A stretch of 64,000 nucleotides of DNA from Chitinibacter sp. SCUT-21 (GCA_041874755.1 CP102611.1:248001-312000), one strand, 5' to 3'; numbered from the stretch's first letter, positions 43,737 through 55,177 are shown. The notes: generated by a model not told the origin, from the letters alone. Translations and numbers: made by a program.

Positions 43737-44528
43737 ATGCGACTCACCCACAGCTTTAGCCTCATCACCTGCGTTTTGCTATCACATTCAATAGCGATGG
43801 CCAGTAGTAGCACGCACAGTAAAACAAAGCATACGGCACCTCATGATCCGTCGCACTGGAGCTATGAAGGTAGCACCGGCCCTGAGCAATGGGGCAATAT
43901 GAAACCCGAATTTGCCACCTGCAAATCTGGCACGCAACAATCACCCATTAACATCAGCGAAACCTATTCACAACCGTTAGAGCGCATTCAATTTAGCTAT
44001 CAAGCCAGCAAGCTAAACATCCAAAACAATGGCCATACGATACAGCTCAATTACGACCCCGGTAGTTTTATCACCATCGGAGCAGATAAATACCAGCTAT
44101 TGCAGTTTCACTTTCACACCCCCAGCGAAGAGGCGATTGGTGGCAAACGCTACCCAATGGTGGCGCATTTAGTACATAAAAGTGAAGCTGGGCAATTAGC
44201 CGTTGTCGCACTACTGATCAATCAGGGCAAAGATGACAACCCGCTGTTTAATCAATTCTGGGCCAAGCTACCAACCGAGCACAAAGAGACGCGTATTTTC
44301 GATGACATCAGTTATAACGTAGCGACACTGCTACCCGGCAACCAAAGCTATTGGACCTTTATGGGCTCACTCACCACGCCACCCTGCTCTGAAGGCGTAC
44401 GCTGGTTTGTATTAAAAAATCCGCTCAATATTTCTGCCAAACAAATTTCTCGCTTTAAACGAGAATTTGCGATGAATGCCCGCCCATTACAATCGCTATT
44501 TAATCGCGCAGTGCTCGATAGCAATTAA
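43737..44528 (+). CDS. Periplasmic alpha-class carbonic anhydrase
   Basis: Interconverts CO2 and bicarbonate with zinc. The 263-residue protein has a signal peptide (residues 1-22), so it is periplasmic. Zinc histidines are in QFHFHTPSEE and AHLVHKS, and the substrate-side TTPPCSEGVRW is present. The cysteines in EFATCKSG and TPPCSEG fit the conserved disulfide of bacterial alpha-CAs. An A/G-rich SD (AAAAGGCAG) precedes the ATG at 43737. Single gene with its own terminator. Confidence 0.94.
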   Translation: MRLTHSFSLITCVLLSHSIAMASSSTHSKTKHTAPHDPSHWSYEGSTGPEQWGNMKPEFATCKSGTQQSPINISETYSQPLERIQFSYQASKLNIQNNGHTIQLNYDPGSFITIGADKYQLLQFHFHTPSEEAIGGKRYPMVAHLVHKSEAGQLAVVALLINQGKDDNPLFNQFWAKLPTEHKETRIFDDISYNVATLLPGNQSYWTFMGSLTTPPCSEGVRWFVLKNPLNISAKQISRFKREFAMNARPLQSLFNRAVLDSN

Positions 44529-44583
44529 CATTAGGTATATCTATCCACACCAAACAAGTATTGACCCACAGGTCAATACCCAT

Positions 44584-44611
44584 AAAAAAGCCCCGCATCG
44601 CGGGGCTTTTT
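44584..44611. terminator. Bidirectional terminator between carbonic anhydrase and acnB
   Basis: GCCCCGC (44590-44596) pairs with GCGGGGC (44600-44606), loop ATC, with A- and T-runs on either side. Confidence 0.92.
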
Positions 44612-44629
44612 ATTTATATCAAATCAGCA

Positions 44630-47215
44630 TTAGGCTTGAACTGAATCAGCCTCAGCTTGGTATGACTCGATTTGGTTGAAGTTCAGGTATTTATAAACTT
44701 CAGCCGATTTCGCATCGAGAACACCAGCATCAGCCATGTACTCTTCAACCGTTGGGATGCGACCCAGACGGGAAGCGATCGCAGCCAATTCAGCAGAGCT
44801 CAAGAACACATTGGTGTTTTTACCCAAACGGTTCGGGAAGTTACGCGTTGACGTTGAAACGACAGTCGCACCTTCACGAACTTGTGCTTGGTTACCCATA
44901 CACAATGAGCAGCCTGGCATTTCTGTACGCGCACCTGCCGCGCCGAATGTGCCGTAGTAGCCTTCTTCGGTCAGTTGTTGAGCGTCCATCTTCGTCGGTG
45001 GCGCGATCCACAATTTAGTTGGCAGATCACGTTTGCCTTCCAGTAATTTACCAGCCGCGCGGAAGTGGCCGATATTGGTCATGCAAGAGCCGATGAACAC
45101 TTCGTCAATTTTCGTGCCAGCCACTTCAGACAATACTTTCACATCGTCCGGATCATTCGGGCAAGCCAAGATTGGCTCTTTCACGTCAGCCAAATCGATT
45201 TCGATCACTGCTGCGTATTCAGCATCAGCATCTGGTTCGATTAGTGTTGGGTTAGCCAACCAAGCTTCCATGCTCTTCACACGGCGCGCCAATGTTTTCG
45301 CGTCACCGTAACCGTTTGCGATCATTGATTTGAGCAAGACGATATTTGATTGCAGGTATTCAATGATTGGTTCTTTGTTCAGGCGAACTGAACAACCGGC
45401 AGCCGAGCGCTCAGCAGAAGCGTCAGTCAACTCAAACGCTTGCTCAACTTTCAAATCTGGCAGACCTTCGATTTCGAGGATACGGCCAGAGAAAATGTTT
45501 TTCTTACCAGCTTTAGCAACAGTCAACAGACCTGCTTTGATTGCGTACAAAGGAATCGCGTTCACCAAGTCACGCAATGTGATACCTGGCTGCAATTGGC
45601 CTTTAAAGCGAACCAATACTGATTCAGGCATATCAAGTGGCATCACGCCAGTCGCCGCAGCAAACGCTACCAAGCCAGAACCAGCAGGGAATGAAATACC
45701 GATTGGGAAGCGTGTATGCGAGTCGCCTCCAGTACCTACTGTATCTGGCATCAACATGCGGTTGAGCCATGAGTGAATAACACCGTCACCTGGGCGCAGA
45801 GAAACGCCGCCGCGGTTGCGGATGAATTCTGGCAGTGTATGGTGGGTTTTCACATCAACTGGTTTTGGATACGCTGCAGTGTGGCAGAACGATTGCATTA
45901 CCAAGTCAGCCGAGAAACCCAAGCACGCCAAGTCTTTCAACTCGTCGCGCGTCATTGGGCCAGTGGTATCTTGCGAGCCAACCGAAGTCATTTTTGGTTC
46001 GCAGTAAGTGCCTGGGCGTACGCCTTGGCCTTCTGGCAAACCACATGCGCGACCGACCATTTTCTGCGCTTGAGAGAAACCTTTGCCAGAATCTGCTGGA
46101 TCTTGCGGCAGACGGAATACAGTCGATGGCGCCAAGCCCAAAGCTTCACGCGCTTTAGACGTCAAACCACGACCGATGATCAAGTTAATACGGCCACCGG
46201 CGCGTACTTCGTCGAGCAATACGTCAGTTTTCAGGCTAAAAGTGGTAACCACTTGGCCGTCTTTTTCTACTTTGCCTTCGTATGGGTAGATCGTGATCAC
46301 GTCGCCCATATGCAGGTTGGTTACATCAAACTCGATTGGCAATGCGCCAGCGTCTTCCATCGTGTTAAAGAAGATCGGAGCGATCTTGCCGCCAACGCAG
46401 TAACCGCCGAAGCGTTTGTTTGGCACGAATGGAATGTCTTCGCCGGTCCACCACAGAACAGAATTCGTTGCTGATTTACGCGAAGAGCCAGTACCTACTA
46501 CGTCGCCCACGTAAGCGATTGGGTGGCCTTTCTTCTGCAGCTCAACGATTTGTTTCATTGGGCCAACTTGGCCTGGCACGTCAGCAACGATGCCTTCGCG
46601 CGGGTTTTTCAACATGGCCAAGGCGTGCAATGGAATGTCTGGGCGCGACCAAGCGTCTGGTGCTGGCGACAAGTCGTCGGTATTGGTTTCGCCAGTTACT
46701 TTAAATACGGTCACAGTCACTTGTGACGGCACTTCTGGGCGGCTAGTAAACCACTCAGCATCAGCCCAAGATTGCAGCACGGCTTTCGCGTTGGCATTGC
46801 CTGCGTCTGCGAGTTCTTTTACGTCATGGAAGTAATCGAACATCAACAAGGTTTTTTTCAGGCCTTCAGCGGCAATGCCACCTACTTCAGCGTCGCCCAA
46901 CAAGTCGATCTGTGGCTTGATGTTAAAACCACCCAGCATCGTGCCAAGCAATTCAGTCGCTTTAGCGCGAGAAATCAAAGCACAGGTTTCGGTGCCAGCA
47001 GCCACCGCAGCCAAAAATGCAGCTTTAACCTTCGCCGCATCATCCACACCCGCTGGAACGCGGTGCGTGAGCAAGTCAACCAAAAAGGCTTCTTCGCCTG
47101 CTGGTGGATTTTGCAATAAAGTGATCAGATCCGCAGTTTGCTGCGCAGACAGTGGTAGTGGTGCAATACCAAGCGCAGCGCGCTCAGCAACATGTTGACG
47201 GTAGGCTTCTAACAC
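44630..47215 (-). CDS. acnB: Aconitate hydratase B
   Basis: TCA-cycle isomerase of citrate/isocitrate, 861 residues, matching AcnB: N-terminal HEAT-like domain ([26 protein letters not shown] start), the swivel domain with [12 protein letters not shown], and the 4Fe-4S cysteines in [12 protein letters not shown] and [10 protein letters not shown]. The start is a GTG at 47215 with AAAAGG 8 nt upstream. A good promoter lies at 47289-47317. AcnB can also act as an RNA-binding iron sensor in its apo form, known for E. coli. Confidence 0.96.
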   Translation of the reverse strand: MLEAYRQHVAERAALGIAPLPLSAQQTADLITLLQNPPAGEEAFLVDLLTHRVPAGVDDAAKVKAAFLAAVAAGTETCALISRAKATELLGTMLGGFNIKPQIDLLGDAEVGGIAAEGLKKTLLMFDYFHDVKELADAGNANAKAVLQSWADAEWFTSRPEVPSQVTVTVFKVTGETNTDDLSPAPDAWSRPDIPLHALAMLKNPREGIVADVPGQVGPMKQIVELQKKGHPIAYVGDVVGTGSSRKSATNSVLWWTGEDIPFVPNKRFGGYCVGGKIAPIFFNTMEDAGALPIEFDVTNLHMGDVITIYPYEGKVEKDGQVVTTFSLKTDVLLDEVRAGGRINLIIGRGLTSKAREALGLAPSTVFRLPQDPADSGKGFSQAQKMVGRACGLPEGQGVRPGTYCEPKMTSVGSQDTTGPMTRDELKDLACLGFSADLVMQSFCHTAAYPKPVDVKTHHTLPEFIRNRGGVSLRPGDGVIHSWLNRMLMPDTVGTGGDSHTRFPIGISFPAGSGLVAFAAATGVMPLDMPESVLVRFKGQLQPGITLRDLVNAIPLYAIKAGLLTVAKAGKKNIFSGRILEIEGLPDLKVEQAFELTDASAERSAAGCSVRLNKEPIIEYLQSNIVLLKSMIANGYGDAKTLARRVKSMEAWLANPTLIEPDADAEYAAVIEIDLADVKEPILACPNDPDDVKVLSEVAGTKIDEVFIGSCMTNIGHFRAAGKLLEGKRDLPTKLWIAPPTKMDAQQLTEEGYYGTFGAAGARTEMPGCSLCMGNQAQVREGATVVSTSTRNFPNRLGKNTNVFLSSAELAAIASRLGRIPTVEEYMADAGVLDAKSAEVYKYLNFNQIESYQAEADSVQA

Positions 47216-47288
47216 GGCGATACCTTTTTAGGAGTGTGAAGGGTAGTGATTCTTTGCAGTTCTTATTGATATACAGCAAATCTTGTGC

Positions 47289-47317
47289 ATTTTAACGCGA
47301 TGTGACGATGCTGTGAA
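47289..47317 (-). promoter_or_regulatory. Sigma70-type promoter of acnB
   Basis: On the minus strand TTCACA (47317-47312), 17-bp spacer, TAAAAT (47294-47289). Expected leader about 65 nt to the GTG start. Confidence 0.65.
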
Positions 47318-47360
47318 TCGCAATAGACGTCCGTTTGTAATTGTTTCTTGTGCACTACAC

Positions 47361-47384
47361 AAAAAAGCCCGCATTGCGCGGGCT
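47361..47384 (-). terminator. Terminator downstream of rmuC
   Basis: AGCCCGC (47366-47372) pairs with GCGGGCT (47378-47384); the minus-strand transcript then runs into TTTTTT. About 100 bp of AT-rich sequence lies between it and rmuC, with no gene visible. Confidence 0.82.
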
Positions 47385-47485
47385 TGAAACGTTTTAATAT
47401 GCGATTGAGTCTGAGTCATAAATCACGGGTATACACCTGAAGCACTTAACAAAAAAAGGTTTCAATCACATACCCCAAAGAGCAA

Positions 47486-48967
47486 TTAATTCATTGCTTC
47501 AATCAGTGCAGGACTTTCATCCCCCTCTAACCTCACTTGCTCAATTTCATTAAAGCGGCGCGAGATTTTGTCGCTAGTGATACTCACCTGCTGTACATCA
47601 TCATGCGCTTGGCGAATATGCGTCGCCAATTTCTTCATTCGGTCGTCAAAACGATTGAACTCTTGCGACAATTTGCCAAGGGCTTCTTTAATAATGTGCA
47701 CCTGCTTGCGCGTTTCAACGTCTTTAATCACCGCCCGCGCCGTATTGAGCACCGCCATCAAAGTCGTTGGCGACACAATCCAAACGCGGCGCGCCATCGC
47801 ATGCTGCACCAACTCAGGATGATAAGCATGGATTTCTGCGAACACCGCTTCAGCCGGAATAAACATCACCGCGCCGTCCGCAGTCACATTTGGCACAATA
47901 TATTTATTGGCAATGTCGTCGATGTGTTTTTTAACGTCGGCTTTAAATTGCCGCGTCGCTGCCACTTTATCGAGCTCACCATTAAACATACGGTGATAGT
48001 TTTCGAGCGGGAATTTTGAATCAACCGCAACCGTGCCAGTCGGCTCAGGCAGTTTCAACAAGCAATCAACACGCACACCGCCCGGCAAGCTCGCTTGCAA
48101 TTCGTACACCTGCGCTGGCAACACATTACTGATTAAGTGCTCCAACTGAACCTCGCCAAAAGCGCCGCGAGAACGTTTATCACCCAACAACTCTTGCAAA
48201 CTCACCACATTGGTCGTTAAGCCATCAATTTTCTTTTGCGCCTCGTCGATCGTCGCTAAGCGCGCCATGACATTGCTGAAGGTTTCATTGGTTTTCTTAA
48301 ACCCCTCATCAAGGCGTTCGGTGACTTTGCCCGAAATCTCACCCAACCGAGCATCGGTCGCCTTAGTTAATTCAACCACACTCGCGGTTAAGGTTTGTGT
48401 GGACTGCAACAGCGCCGCTTGCAATTGCTCCATTTCGCGCTTGGATTGCTCAGCGAGCATCGTTGAGAGTTTAAGTAGCATATCTTCACGCAAGGCATCT
48501 TGTTTGCTTTGCAGCGCGGCAGAAATATCACCTAATTGCTTGAGCATTTGCTCGCGCGTTTCGCTTAAGCTCGCGACTAAAGACAGACGCAAGGTCGCCA
48601 GCGCATCGCTTTGCGCGCTTTGCAATCGCGCCATTGCTTCACGACTTTCTTTCATTTCTTGCGCCACACCGGTGCGCAAACGCTCGAATGATTCACTCAT
48701 GCCATCGCGCAGCCGATCACCAGAACGATTGACCGCCTCGTGCAACAAGGCACCATGCTGGGTTAAACCGCCGTGCAAAGCCTCAGCTTGCTTAGTTAAA
48801 CCCTGATGCAGATCGGACAACATTTCGCGATGTTTGGCTTCCATATCCTGCGTAATGGCTTCAAGCACTTCACGCTGGCTGCTGGCCAATTGCTGCAAAC
48901 GCACCACCACTAAAACCCCAGCCAACAACACGACCAAGGTCGAAATTCCAAACAGCAATTCCAACAT
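47486..48967 (-). CDS. rmuC: DNA recombination protein RmuC
   Basis: The 493-residue protein has an N-terminal transmembrane helix (about 3-22), a long coiled-coil region (about 25-240) and a C-terminal PD-(D/E)XK-like nuclease domain (DKRSRGAFGEVQLEHLI, RVDCLLKLPEPTGTVAVDSKFPLENY). In E. coli loss of RmuC affects inversion recombination at short repeats. Single gene; the divergent flgA start lies only 70 bp away, so the two promoters are close together. Confidence 0.92.
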   Translation of the reverse strand: MLELLFGISTLVVLLAGVLVVVRLQQLASSQREVLEAITQDMEAKHREMLSDLHQGLTKQAEALHGGLTQHGALLHEAVNRSGDRLRDGMSESFERLRTGVAQEMKESREAMARLQSAQSDALATLRLSLVASLSETREQMLKQLGDISAALQSKQDALREDMLLKLSTMLAEQSKREMEQLQAALLQSTQTLTASVVELTKATDARLGEISGKVTERLDEGFKKTNETFSNVMARLATIDEAQKKIDGLTTNVVSLQELLGDKRSRGAFGEVQLEHLISNVLPAQVYELQASLPGGVRVDCLLKLPEPTGTVAVDSKFPLENYHRMFNGELDKVAATRQFKADVKKHIDDIANKYIVPNVTADGAVMFIPAEAVFAEIHAYHPELVQHAMARRVWIVSPTTLMAVLNTARAVIKDVETRKQVHIIKEALGKLSQEFNRFDDRMKKLATHIRQAHDDVQQVSITSDKISRRFNEIEQVRLEGDESPALIEAMN

Positions 48968-49011
48968 TACGAAAACCTAATTCAATAGCAAAAAGACGAT
49001 TGTAGGCGATC

Positions 49012-49031
49012 GCGCACAATGCGCCTATAAT
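49012..49031 (+). promoter_or_regulatory. Promoter of flgA with -10 just 6 nt before the ATG
   Basis: TATAAT at 49026-49031; an inverted repeat GCGCA-CAA-TGCGC at 49012-49024 lies in the spacer. No good -35. Transcription would start at about the flgA ATG itself (49038). Confidence 0.5.
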
Positions 49032-49037
49032 TTGCGC

Positions 49038-49727
49038 ATGCAAAAGACCATCACCGCCCTATTGCTGCTCGCTTTGAGCACTGCAGCCTTCGCCGCCCCC
49101 GCCAAGCAAGACTTAAACTTGGTGCAAAAAGAGCTTGAAAACTGGCTGGATAACGCACTCGCCAATAGTCCTGGTACGCCGTCGTACACCATCGCCAAAC
49201 TCGATTCGCGCCTGCAACTCGAACCTTGCGCGGCGATCGAGGTGAGTTTGCCGGCAGGTTATCGCCTGATTGGCAAAACGATGCTGCGCGCCAAATGCAT
49301 TCAAGGCGCGAGCTGGAGCATTAATACCCCAGCGCAAATTTCGATGCTGGTGAAGTACGTCGTCGCGGCTCGACCTGTCGCAGCAAATCAAACCGTATCA
49401 GAAGCGGATATTATGCTGCAGCGCGGTGACTTAGGCTCTTTACCTGGCTCGGTGATCTTGGATAGTCAGCACGCCATTGGCAGCACGCTGAATTCGGCAC
49501 TCGCCGCAGGTCAAGCCATTCGCAAAGAGCAATTGCGCGCGGCCACCGTCATCCAGCAAAACCAACGCGTTAAAATCCTCTACCGCGAAGACGGCATTGA
49601 AATCCACAACGAGGGTATTGCTCTGGGGAACGCTGCAGAAGGCGCTGTCGTGCGAGTACGAGTAGGGAGTAACATTATCCTTAACGGCATCGCCAATGCC
49701 AACGGCGTGGTAGAAGTTAGCCCATAA
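49038..49727 (+). CDS. flgA: Flagellar basal-body P-ring formation protein FlgA
   Basis: A periplasmic chaperone for P-ring assembly. The 229-residue protein has a signal peptide (about 1-20, ending AAFA) and a C-terminal SAF/ChapFlgA domain (about 110-228) with VVAARPVAANQTVSEADI and the final NANGVVEV. No other flagellar gene is next to it, so it is separated from the usual flg operon. There is no Shine-Dalgarno, and the -10 hexamer ends 6 nt before the ATG, suggesting a leaderless mRNA. A TTG two codons upstream was rejected. Confidence 0.9.
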   Translation: MQKTITALLLLALSTAAFAAPAKQDLNLVQKELENWLDNALANSPGTPSYTIAKLDSRLQLEPCAAIEVSLPAGYRLIGKTMLRAKCIQGASWSINTPAQISMLVKYVVAARPVAANQTVSEADIMLQRGDLGSLPGSVILDSQHAIGSTLNSALAAGQAIRKEQLRAATVIQQNQRVKILYREDGIEIHNEGIALGNAAEGAVVRVRVGSNIILNGIANANGVVEVSP

Positions 49728-49896
49728 GGCAAGCCGCAACACTAAGCGAGCGATGGTGCTGAAAAAATGCCGTCGCTTGGCGCGGGATTAATCTGACAAG
49801 CGCAGGTTCAGACGTTAGAATAGCCGATTGCTCGGCAGCCCAATTAGCCGCCGAATTTCGTTTAACTCCCATGGTTTGCAAGAGCCCTTATTGAGC

Positions 49897-50817
49897 ATGC
49901 AAGTTTTTCGCGGCACTCCGCCATCCCCACTTCCCAGCTCGGCACTGACGATCGGCAACTTTGACGGCCTGCACTTAGGCCATCAAGCCATGCTGTCTCG
50001 GCTACAGCAAGCAGCCACAGAGCGCGGGCTGGCAAGCGTCGTTATGACGTTTGAGCCGCATCCACGCGAAGTATTTACACCGGACTCGGCCCCTGCTCGC
50101 TTAACCAGCTTGCGCGAAAAAATTGAATTATTGCAAAACGCGGGCGTCGATTATTTAATCGTCCAGCGCTTTAACCGCCAATTTGCCGCCTGTAGCGCCG
50201 AGCATTTTCGTGATCATTTAGTTGCGCAGCAAATCAACGCCAAATACGTTTTGGTCGGCGACGATTTTCGTTTTGGCGCCAAGCGCGCGGGCGATTTTAA
50301 TTTATTGCGAGATCAAACCGCATTTGAGTGCCACAGCCTGCCAACGCAAGACTTTGCTGGCGAGCGCGTATCCTCAACTGCAGTGCGCACCGCATTGCAG
50401 AATGGCGAGATGGTTCACGCTGCGCAACTACTGGGGCGACCCTATTCGATTTCTGGTCGCGTTGTTGGCGGCGATCGCCTTGGTCGTGAGTTTGGTTTTC
50501 CAACGGCCAATATTCAGTTAAAACACAACCGCCCGCCACTTCTTGGTATATTCGTCGTTGAAATTCACGGTTTAGAGCGCAGCTACCAAGGCGTAGCCAG
50601 CTTAGGTTTCCGCCCCACGATTCACGGTGGCGACCCTTACCCGAAATTAGAAGTGCATATTTTCGACTTCGATCGCGAAATTTACCGCCAGCATTTACGC
50701 GTCGATTTTCTCGCCAAGTTGCGTGACGAAGAAAAATACCCCGATTTTGATGCGCTGATTGCCCAAATCGGCGTTGATTGCCAGCAAGCCAAAGCTTGGT
50801 TTGCAGCAAACAAATAA
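49897..50817 (+). CDS. ribF: Bifunctional riboflavin kinase / FMN adenylyltransferase
   Basis: Makes FMN and then FAD. The 306-residue enzyme has an N-terminal adenylyltransferase domain (LTIGNFDGLHLGHQAML, DDFRFGAKRAGD, VSSTAVR) and a C-terminal flavokinase domain (YSISGRVVGGDRLGRELFGFPTANI-type region, then GVASLGFRPTIHG and EVHIFDFD). The ATG at 49897 (MQVFRG) is chosen; the frame is open to a TTG 23 codons earlier, which has no family support. First gene of the ribF-ileS-lspA-ispH cluster. Confidence 0.94.
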   Translation: MQVFRGTPPSPLPSSALTIGNFDGLHLGHQAMLSRLQQAATERGLASVVMTFEPHPREVFTPDSAPARLTSLREKIELLQNAGVDYLIVQRFNRQFAACSAEHFRDHLVAQQINAKYVLVGDDFRFGAKRAGDFNLLRDQTAFECHSLPTQDFAGERVSSTAVRTALQNGEMVHAAQLLGRPYSISGRVVGGDRLGREFGFPTANIQLKHNRPPLLGIFVVEIHGLERSYQGVASLGFRPTIHGGDPYPKLEVHIFDFDREIYRQHLRVDFLAKLRDEEKYPDFDALIAQIGVDCQQAKAWFAANK

Positions 50818-50857
50818 ACCATTGAATTATTTGAAATTAATATAAGTTGAGACTGCA

Positions 50858-53740
50858 ATGAGCGACAAGCCTGCGAATAAATACCCAGTCAATTTGTTAG
50901 ACACCCCATTTCCAATGCGCGGCGATCTAGCCAAACGCGAACCTGGCTTTTTAAAGCAATGGCAAGACGGCCAGATTTACCAAAAATTGCGCGCGAAATC
51001 TAAAGCGCAAAACCGTCCAAAATTCATCCTGCACGATGGCCCTCCGTACGCGAATGGCGACATTCACATCGGCCACGCGATGAATAAAGTCCTCAAAGAC
51101 ATCATCTTAAAATCAAAATCGCTTGCGGGTTTTGACGCACCTTACGTGCCCGGCTGGGATTGTCACGGCATGCCGATTGAGCACCAGATCGAAAAGCTGG
51201 TGAAATCAGATAAAGACGCGATCAAAGCCAACCCAGGCATCCACAGCCGCATCGTTGAATACCGCAAAGCCAATGGTTTGGATGAAAAAGAAATCCACTT
51301 ACCAAGCAGCTTTATCCGCGAATTGTGCCGCGAATACGCCGCAATTCAGGTTGAGCGCCAAAAAGTCGACTTTATCCGCTTGGGCGTTTTGGGAGACTGG
51401 GACAACCCATACCTGACGATGAACTACAAAACCGAAGCCGACATCGTGCGTACTTTGGGCAAAATTCATAACAATGGCTATTTGGTGAAAGGCCAAAAAC
51501 CCGTTCACTGGTGTGTGGACTGTGGCTCGGCATTGGCTGAGGCTGAAGTTGAATACGAAGACAAAGTATCGGCTGCGATCGACGTTGGTTTCCGCGTACT
51601 CGATACAGCAGCACTGTCAAAAGCCTTTGGTGGCGTTAATGTTGGCGATCAAGCTGCATTTGCCGTGATCTGGACGACGACACCTTGGACGCTCCCTGCC
51701 AACCAAGCTGTATCGGTTCACCCTGAATTGACGTATGACTTAATCACAACCGAACGCGGATTGCTTATTCTTGCGCGTGATTTGGCCGAAGCAGCACTGA
51801 AACGCTACGACATCGACGTCAACGAAGTGATCGCACAAGCCAAAGGTAGCGCGCTCAATGGCCTGATGCTGCAACACCCATTCTTAGCCCGCCAAGTACC
51901 TATTATTTGCGGCGAACATGTCACCGCAGATGCTGGTACTGGTCAAGTTCACACCGCACCTGCACACGGTTTAGAAGACTACCAAGTGGGTCTGAAATAC
52001 CACTTGCCTGTCGACAATCCGGTGGCCAACGATGGTCGCTATATTTCGACGACCGAATTTTTTGCCGGTGAAACGGTTTGGAAAGCCAACCCGAAAGTCG
52101 TTGCCCTGCTCGAAGAGCGCGGCGCTTTACTGGCAAACAAAAAGTTAGAACACAGCTATCCACACTGCTGGCGCCATAAAACGCCGCTAATTTTCCGCGC
52201 GACCACGCAATGGTTTATCGGCATGGACAAGCAAGTGGGCAGCGAAACGCTACGTGATAAAGCCAACCGCGCAGTTGAGGCGACTGAGTTCTTCCCAGCT
52301 TGGGGTCGCGCCCGTCTGGAAGCCATGATTAAAAACAGCCCAGACTGGTGTGTATCGCGCCAGCGTACGTGGGGCGTGCCGATGACGTTCTTTATTCATA
52401 AAGAAACGGCCGAATTGCACCCACGCTCTGGCGAGCTGCTCGAGCAAGTAGCCAAACGCATCGAGGCTGAAGGCATTGAAGCTTGGTTTAAGCTTGATGC
52501 GACTGAATTACTCGGCGACGAGGCGAACCAATACGAAAAACTAAAAGACACCATCGACGTGTGGTTTGACTCAGGTTCAACACACTTTGCCGTGATCAAA
52601 CAACGCGAAGATCTGAACCACGGTGATGAGTCCCGCCCTGCTGCTGATTTGTATCTGGAAGGCTCAGACCAACACCGCGGCTGGTTCCAGTCTTCACTAA
52701 AAACCGCCTGCGCAACGGTTGGCCACGCGCCGTACAAACAGTTGCTAACGCACGGTTTTGTCGTTGACGGCAAGGGCATGAAAATGTCGAAGTCCAAAGG
52801 CAATGTCGTTGCGCCACAGCAAGTGATCAACCAAATGGGCGCAGACATGTTGCGCCTATGGACTGCGAGTACAGATTACTCTGGTGAGGTATCGATCTCT
52901 GACGAAATCTTGAAGCGCACTGCAGACGCATACCGTCGTATTCGTAATACTTTACGCTTCTTGCTTGCCAATTTGAGCGACTTTAGTGCTGCCAATGCAG
53001 TTGCGCCGGCCGACATGGCGACGCTAGATCGTTATGCCTTGGTGCAACTGGCCGCGTTCCAAGACCGTGTAACCGCGTTCTACGACAAATATGAGTTCCA
53101 CTCAGCGGTACAGGAAATCACCGCGTACGCCTCGGAAGAATTGGGTTCGTTCTATCTGGACATCATCAAAGATCGCCTGTACACAATGGGCGCAGACAGC
53201 CAAGGCCGTCGCTCGGCACAAACTGCGTTGTGGCACATTACACAATCTTTGGTGCGCCTGCTCGCGCCGATCACTTCGTTTACCGCGCATGAAGTATGGG
53301 AAGTGCTGAACGGTAAAGACGACAGCGTATTCTTGGACGCTTGGTACGGCGTACCTAGCGTTGCCGATGCCACGGCATTGAGCGCGCAATTTGCTTTGGT
53401 GCGCGAAGTGCGTGCCCAAGCGCAAAAAGACATCGAAGTGTTGCGTGCAGCTGGCGAATTGGGCTCTAGCTTGCAAGCAGAGATCACCATCAGCGCCGAA
53501 GGCGAGCAATTCGCCGCGCTTAATGCACTGGGCGATGAGTTGAAGTTTGTGATGATCACCTCACAAGCAAAACTGAAACAAGGCGCATTTGGCATCGATG
53601 TATCGGCCTCTAGCGAGCAAAAATGCGAGCGTTGCTGGCACTACCACCCTACCGTATCTACGGTAGCGGGTCACGAAACTTTGTGCGCGCGCTGTGATGA
53701 CAACCTGCATGGTACTGGTGAGGTTCGCTCGCATGCCTAA
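50858..53740 (+). CDS. ileS: Isoleucyl-tRNA synthetase
   Basis: Charges tRNA-Ile; class I synthetase of 960 residues with editing domain. HIGH motif is in [18 protein letters not shown] in [12 protein letters not shown], and the C-terminal zinc finger has CERCWHYHP and CARCDDN. The catalytic-domain motif WDCHGMPIE is intact. It starts 40 nt after ribF and its stop overlaps lspA by 8 nt. No tRNA-like or T-box leader is visible, as expected in this group. Confidence 0.97.
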   Translation: MSDKPANKYPVNLLDTPFPMRGDLAKREPGFLKQWQDGQIYQKLRAKSKAQNRPKFILHDGPPYANGDIHIGHAMNKVLKDIILKSKSLAGFDAPYVPGWDCHGMPIEHQIEKLVKSDKDAIKANPGIHSRIVEYRKANGLDEKEIHLPSSFIRELCREYAAIQVERQKVDFIRLGVLGDWDNPYLTMNYKTEADIVRTLGKIHNNGYLVKGQKPVHWCVDCGSALAEAEVEYEDKVSAAIDVGFRVLDTAALSKAFGGVNVGDQAAFAVIWTTTPWTLPANQAVSVHPELTYDLITTERGLLILARDLAEAALKRYDIDVNEVIAQAKGSALNGLMLQHPFLARQVPIICGEHVTADAGTGQVHTAPAHGLEDYQVGLKYHLPVDNPVANDGRYISTTEFFAGETVWKANPKVVALLEERGALLANKKLEHSYPHCWRHKTPLIFRATTQWFIGMDKQVGSETLRDKANRAVEATEFFPAWGRARLEAMIKNSPDWCVSRQRTWGVPMTFFIHKETAELHPRSGELLEQVAKRIEAEGIEAWFKLDATELLGDEANQYEKLKDTIDVWFDSGSTHFAVIKQREDLNHGDESRPAADLYLEGSDQHRGWFQSSLKTACATVGHAPYKQLLTHGFVVDGKGMKMSKSKGNVVAPQQVINQMGADMLRLWTASTDYSGEVSISDEILKRTADAYRRIRNTLRFLLANLSDFSAANAVAPADMATLDRYALVQLAAFQDRVTAFYDKYEFHSAVQEITAYASEELGSFYLDIIKDRLYTMGADSQGRRSAQTALWHITQSLVRLLAPITSFTAHEVWEVLNGKDDSVFLDAWYGVPSVADATALSAQFALVREVRAQAQKDIEVLRAAGELGSSLQAEITISAEGEQFAALNALGDELKFVMITSQAKLKQGAFGIDVSASSEQKCERCWHYHPTVSTVAGHETLCARCDDNLHGTGEVRSHA

Positions 53741-54209
53741 GCAATTCAAAGGCTATCTAGGCCTGGCTTTGATCGTGTTGCTACTTGATCAGATCACCAA
53801 ACACTGGATCGAATTCGTGTTTGAGATGCATCAGATCAAACCGGTGATTCCAGGCTTTTTTAACCTCACGTTGGCGTACAACCCCGGCGCCGCGTTTTCC
53901 TTTTTGGCTGACGCGGGCGGCTGGCAGCGGCATTTCTTTACTGGTTTAGCACTGGTGGTCTCGGTTGTGATCGTGTTTTTGCTCAAAAAACACGAGGCCG
54001 AACCGCGCTATGCCACATCGCTGTCGCTGATTCTGGGCGGCGCGCTGGGCAATGCGATTGATCGCATCGTGTTTGGCCACGTGATCGATTTCTTGCAGTT
54101 TTACTATCAAAATTGGTACTACCCATCGTTCAATATCGCCGATTCAGCCATCTGTATTGGTGCGGTACTAATGGTCTACGACAGCTTTAAAAAGGAACAA
54201 AAAGCATGA
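53733..54209 (+). CDS. lspA: Lipoprotein signal peptidase (signal peptidase II)
   Basis: Inner-membrane aspartyl protease that removes signal peptides from prolipoproteins. 158 residues, four transmembrane helices, with [11 protein letters not shown], the catalytic aspartates in [18 protein letters not shown] and FNIADSAI. The ATG at 53733 overlaps the ileS stop (ATGCCTAA), so translation is coupled. A GTG 13 codons earlier in the same frame was rejected. Overlaps ispH by 4 nt. Confidence 0.95.
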   Translation: MPKQFKGYLGLALIVLLLDQITKHWIEFVFEMHQIKPVIPGFFNLTLAYNPGAAFSFLADAGGWQRHFFTGLALVVSVVIVFLLKKHEAEPRYATSLSLILGGALGNAIDRIVFGHVIDFLQFYYQNWYYPSFNIADSAICIGAVLMVYDSFKKEQKA

Positions 54210-55132
54210 GCATGAATATTATCCTCGCCCAACCGCGTGGCTTTTGTGCTGGTGTTGACCGAGCGATCGCGATTGTGGAAAAAGCGCTCGAGAAATTTGG
54301 CGCACCAATTTATGTGCGCCACGAAGTCGTTCACAACAAGTTTGTCATTGAAGACTTAAAAGCCAAAGGCGCGATTTTTATCGAAGATCTAGCCGATGTA
54401 CCGCCGGGCAATACTTTGATTTTCTCTGCGCACGGAGTGTCTCAAGCGGTTCGTGCTGAAGCGGCTGAGCGCGGCTTGCATATTTTTGATGCGACATGCC
54501 CTTTGGTGACCAAGGTTCACTCGGAAGTGAAGCGTCTACGCGAGCAAGGCTTTGAAATCATTATGATCGGCCACAAAGGCCACCCCGAAGTGGAAGGCAC
54601 GATGGGTCAAGCCAATGGCGGCATGTATTTGGTTGAAGACGAGAAAGATGTACTCGCCTTGCAAGTCAAAGACGAAAACCAGCTGTCTTATGTCACGCAA
54701 ACCACGCTATCGGTGGATGACGCCCAAGTCGTGATCAACGCTTTACGTGCGCGCTTTCCTAATATCGTCGGCCCGAAAAAAGACGATATTTGCTACGCCA
54801 CGCAAAACCGCCAAGACGCTGTCAAACAGCTCGCCAAAGACATTGATATTTTGATTGTGGTGGGCTCGCCAAATAGCTCTAATTCAAATCGTTTACGCGA
54901 AGTGGGCACTGGCCTCGGCATTGACGCCTATATGGTCGACAATGAAACTGAATTAAAAGCCGAGTGGTTTAGCTCTAAAGCCAAAGTCGGCATTACAGCG
55001 GGCGCTTCAGCACCGGATGTATTGGTTCGTAGGGTCATCGCTAAGATTGAAGAATTTGGCGCAGACTCAATCGAATCCATGTCGGGTGTTGAAGAAAATG
55101 TCATCTTCGCGCTCCCTAAGGGCCTTGTTTAA
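54206..55132 (+). CDS. ispH: 4-hydroxy-3-methylbut-2-enyl diphosphate reductase
   Basis: Last step of the MEP isoprenoid pathway, forming IPP and DMAPP. The 308-residue iron-sulfur enzyme has three cluster cysteines in [21 protein letters not shown] and [10 protein letters not shown]; the catalytic Glu lies in [14 protein letters not shown]. It overlaps the lspA stop by 4 nt; AAGGAA lies about 10 nt upstream, and a second ATG two codons later is possible. An fkpB gene, often between lspA and ispH, is absent. Confidence 0.96.
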   Translation: MSMNIILAQPRGFCAGVDRAIAIVEKALEKFGAPIYVRHEVVHNKFVIEDLKAKGAIFIEDLADVPPGNTLIFSAHGVSQAVRAEAAERGLHIFDATCPLVTKVHSEVKRLREQGFEIIMIGHKGHPEVEGTMGQANGGMYLVEDEKDVLALQVKDENQLSYVTQTTLSVDDAQVVINALRARFPNIVGPKKDDICYATQNRQDAVKQLAKDIDILIVVGSPNSSNSNRLREVGTGLGIDAYMVDNETELKAEWFSSKAKVGITAGASAPDVLVRRVIAKIEEFGADSIESMSGVEENVIFALPKGLV

Positions 55133-55152
55133 ATCGCTTAGCATTTCATCCA

Positions 55153-55177
55153 ACGCCACTTCGAGTGGCGTTTTTTT
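55153..55177 (+). terminator. Terminator of the ribF-ileS-lspA-ispH operon
   Basis: ACGCCACT (55153-55160) pairs with AGTGGCGT (55164-55171), loop TCG, followed by a run of seven T residues. Confidence 0.93.

Noticed and set aside
45773..46474. Long antisense open frame inside acnB (233 codons)
   Set aside because: acnB is a full-length conserved gene. The antisense frame has no recognisable domain or ribosome binding site and reflects codon bias.
49828..49896. Longer RibF starting from TTG at 49828
   Set aside because: No ribosome binding site, and the extra 23 residues have no family counterpart; ATG at 49897 matches usual RibF starts.
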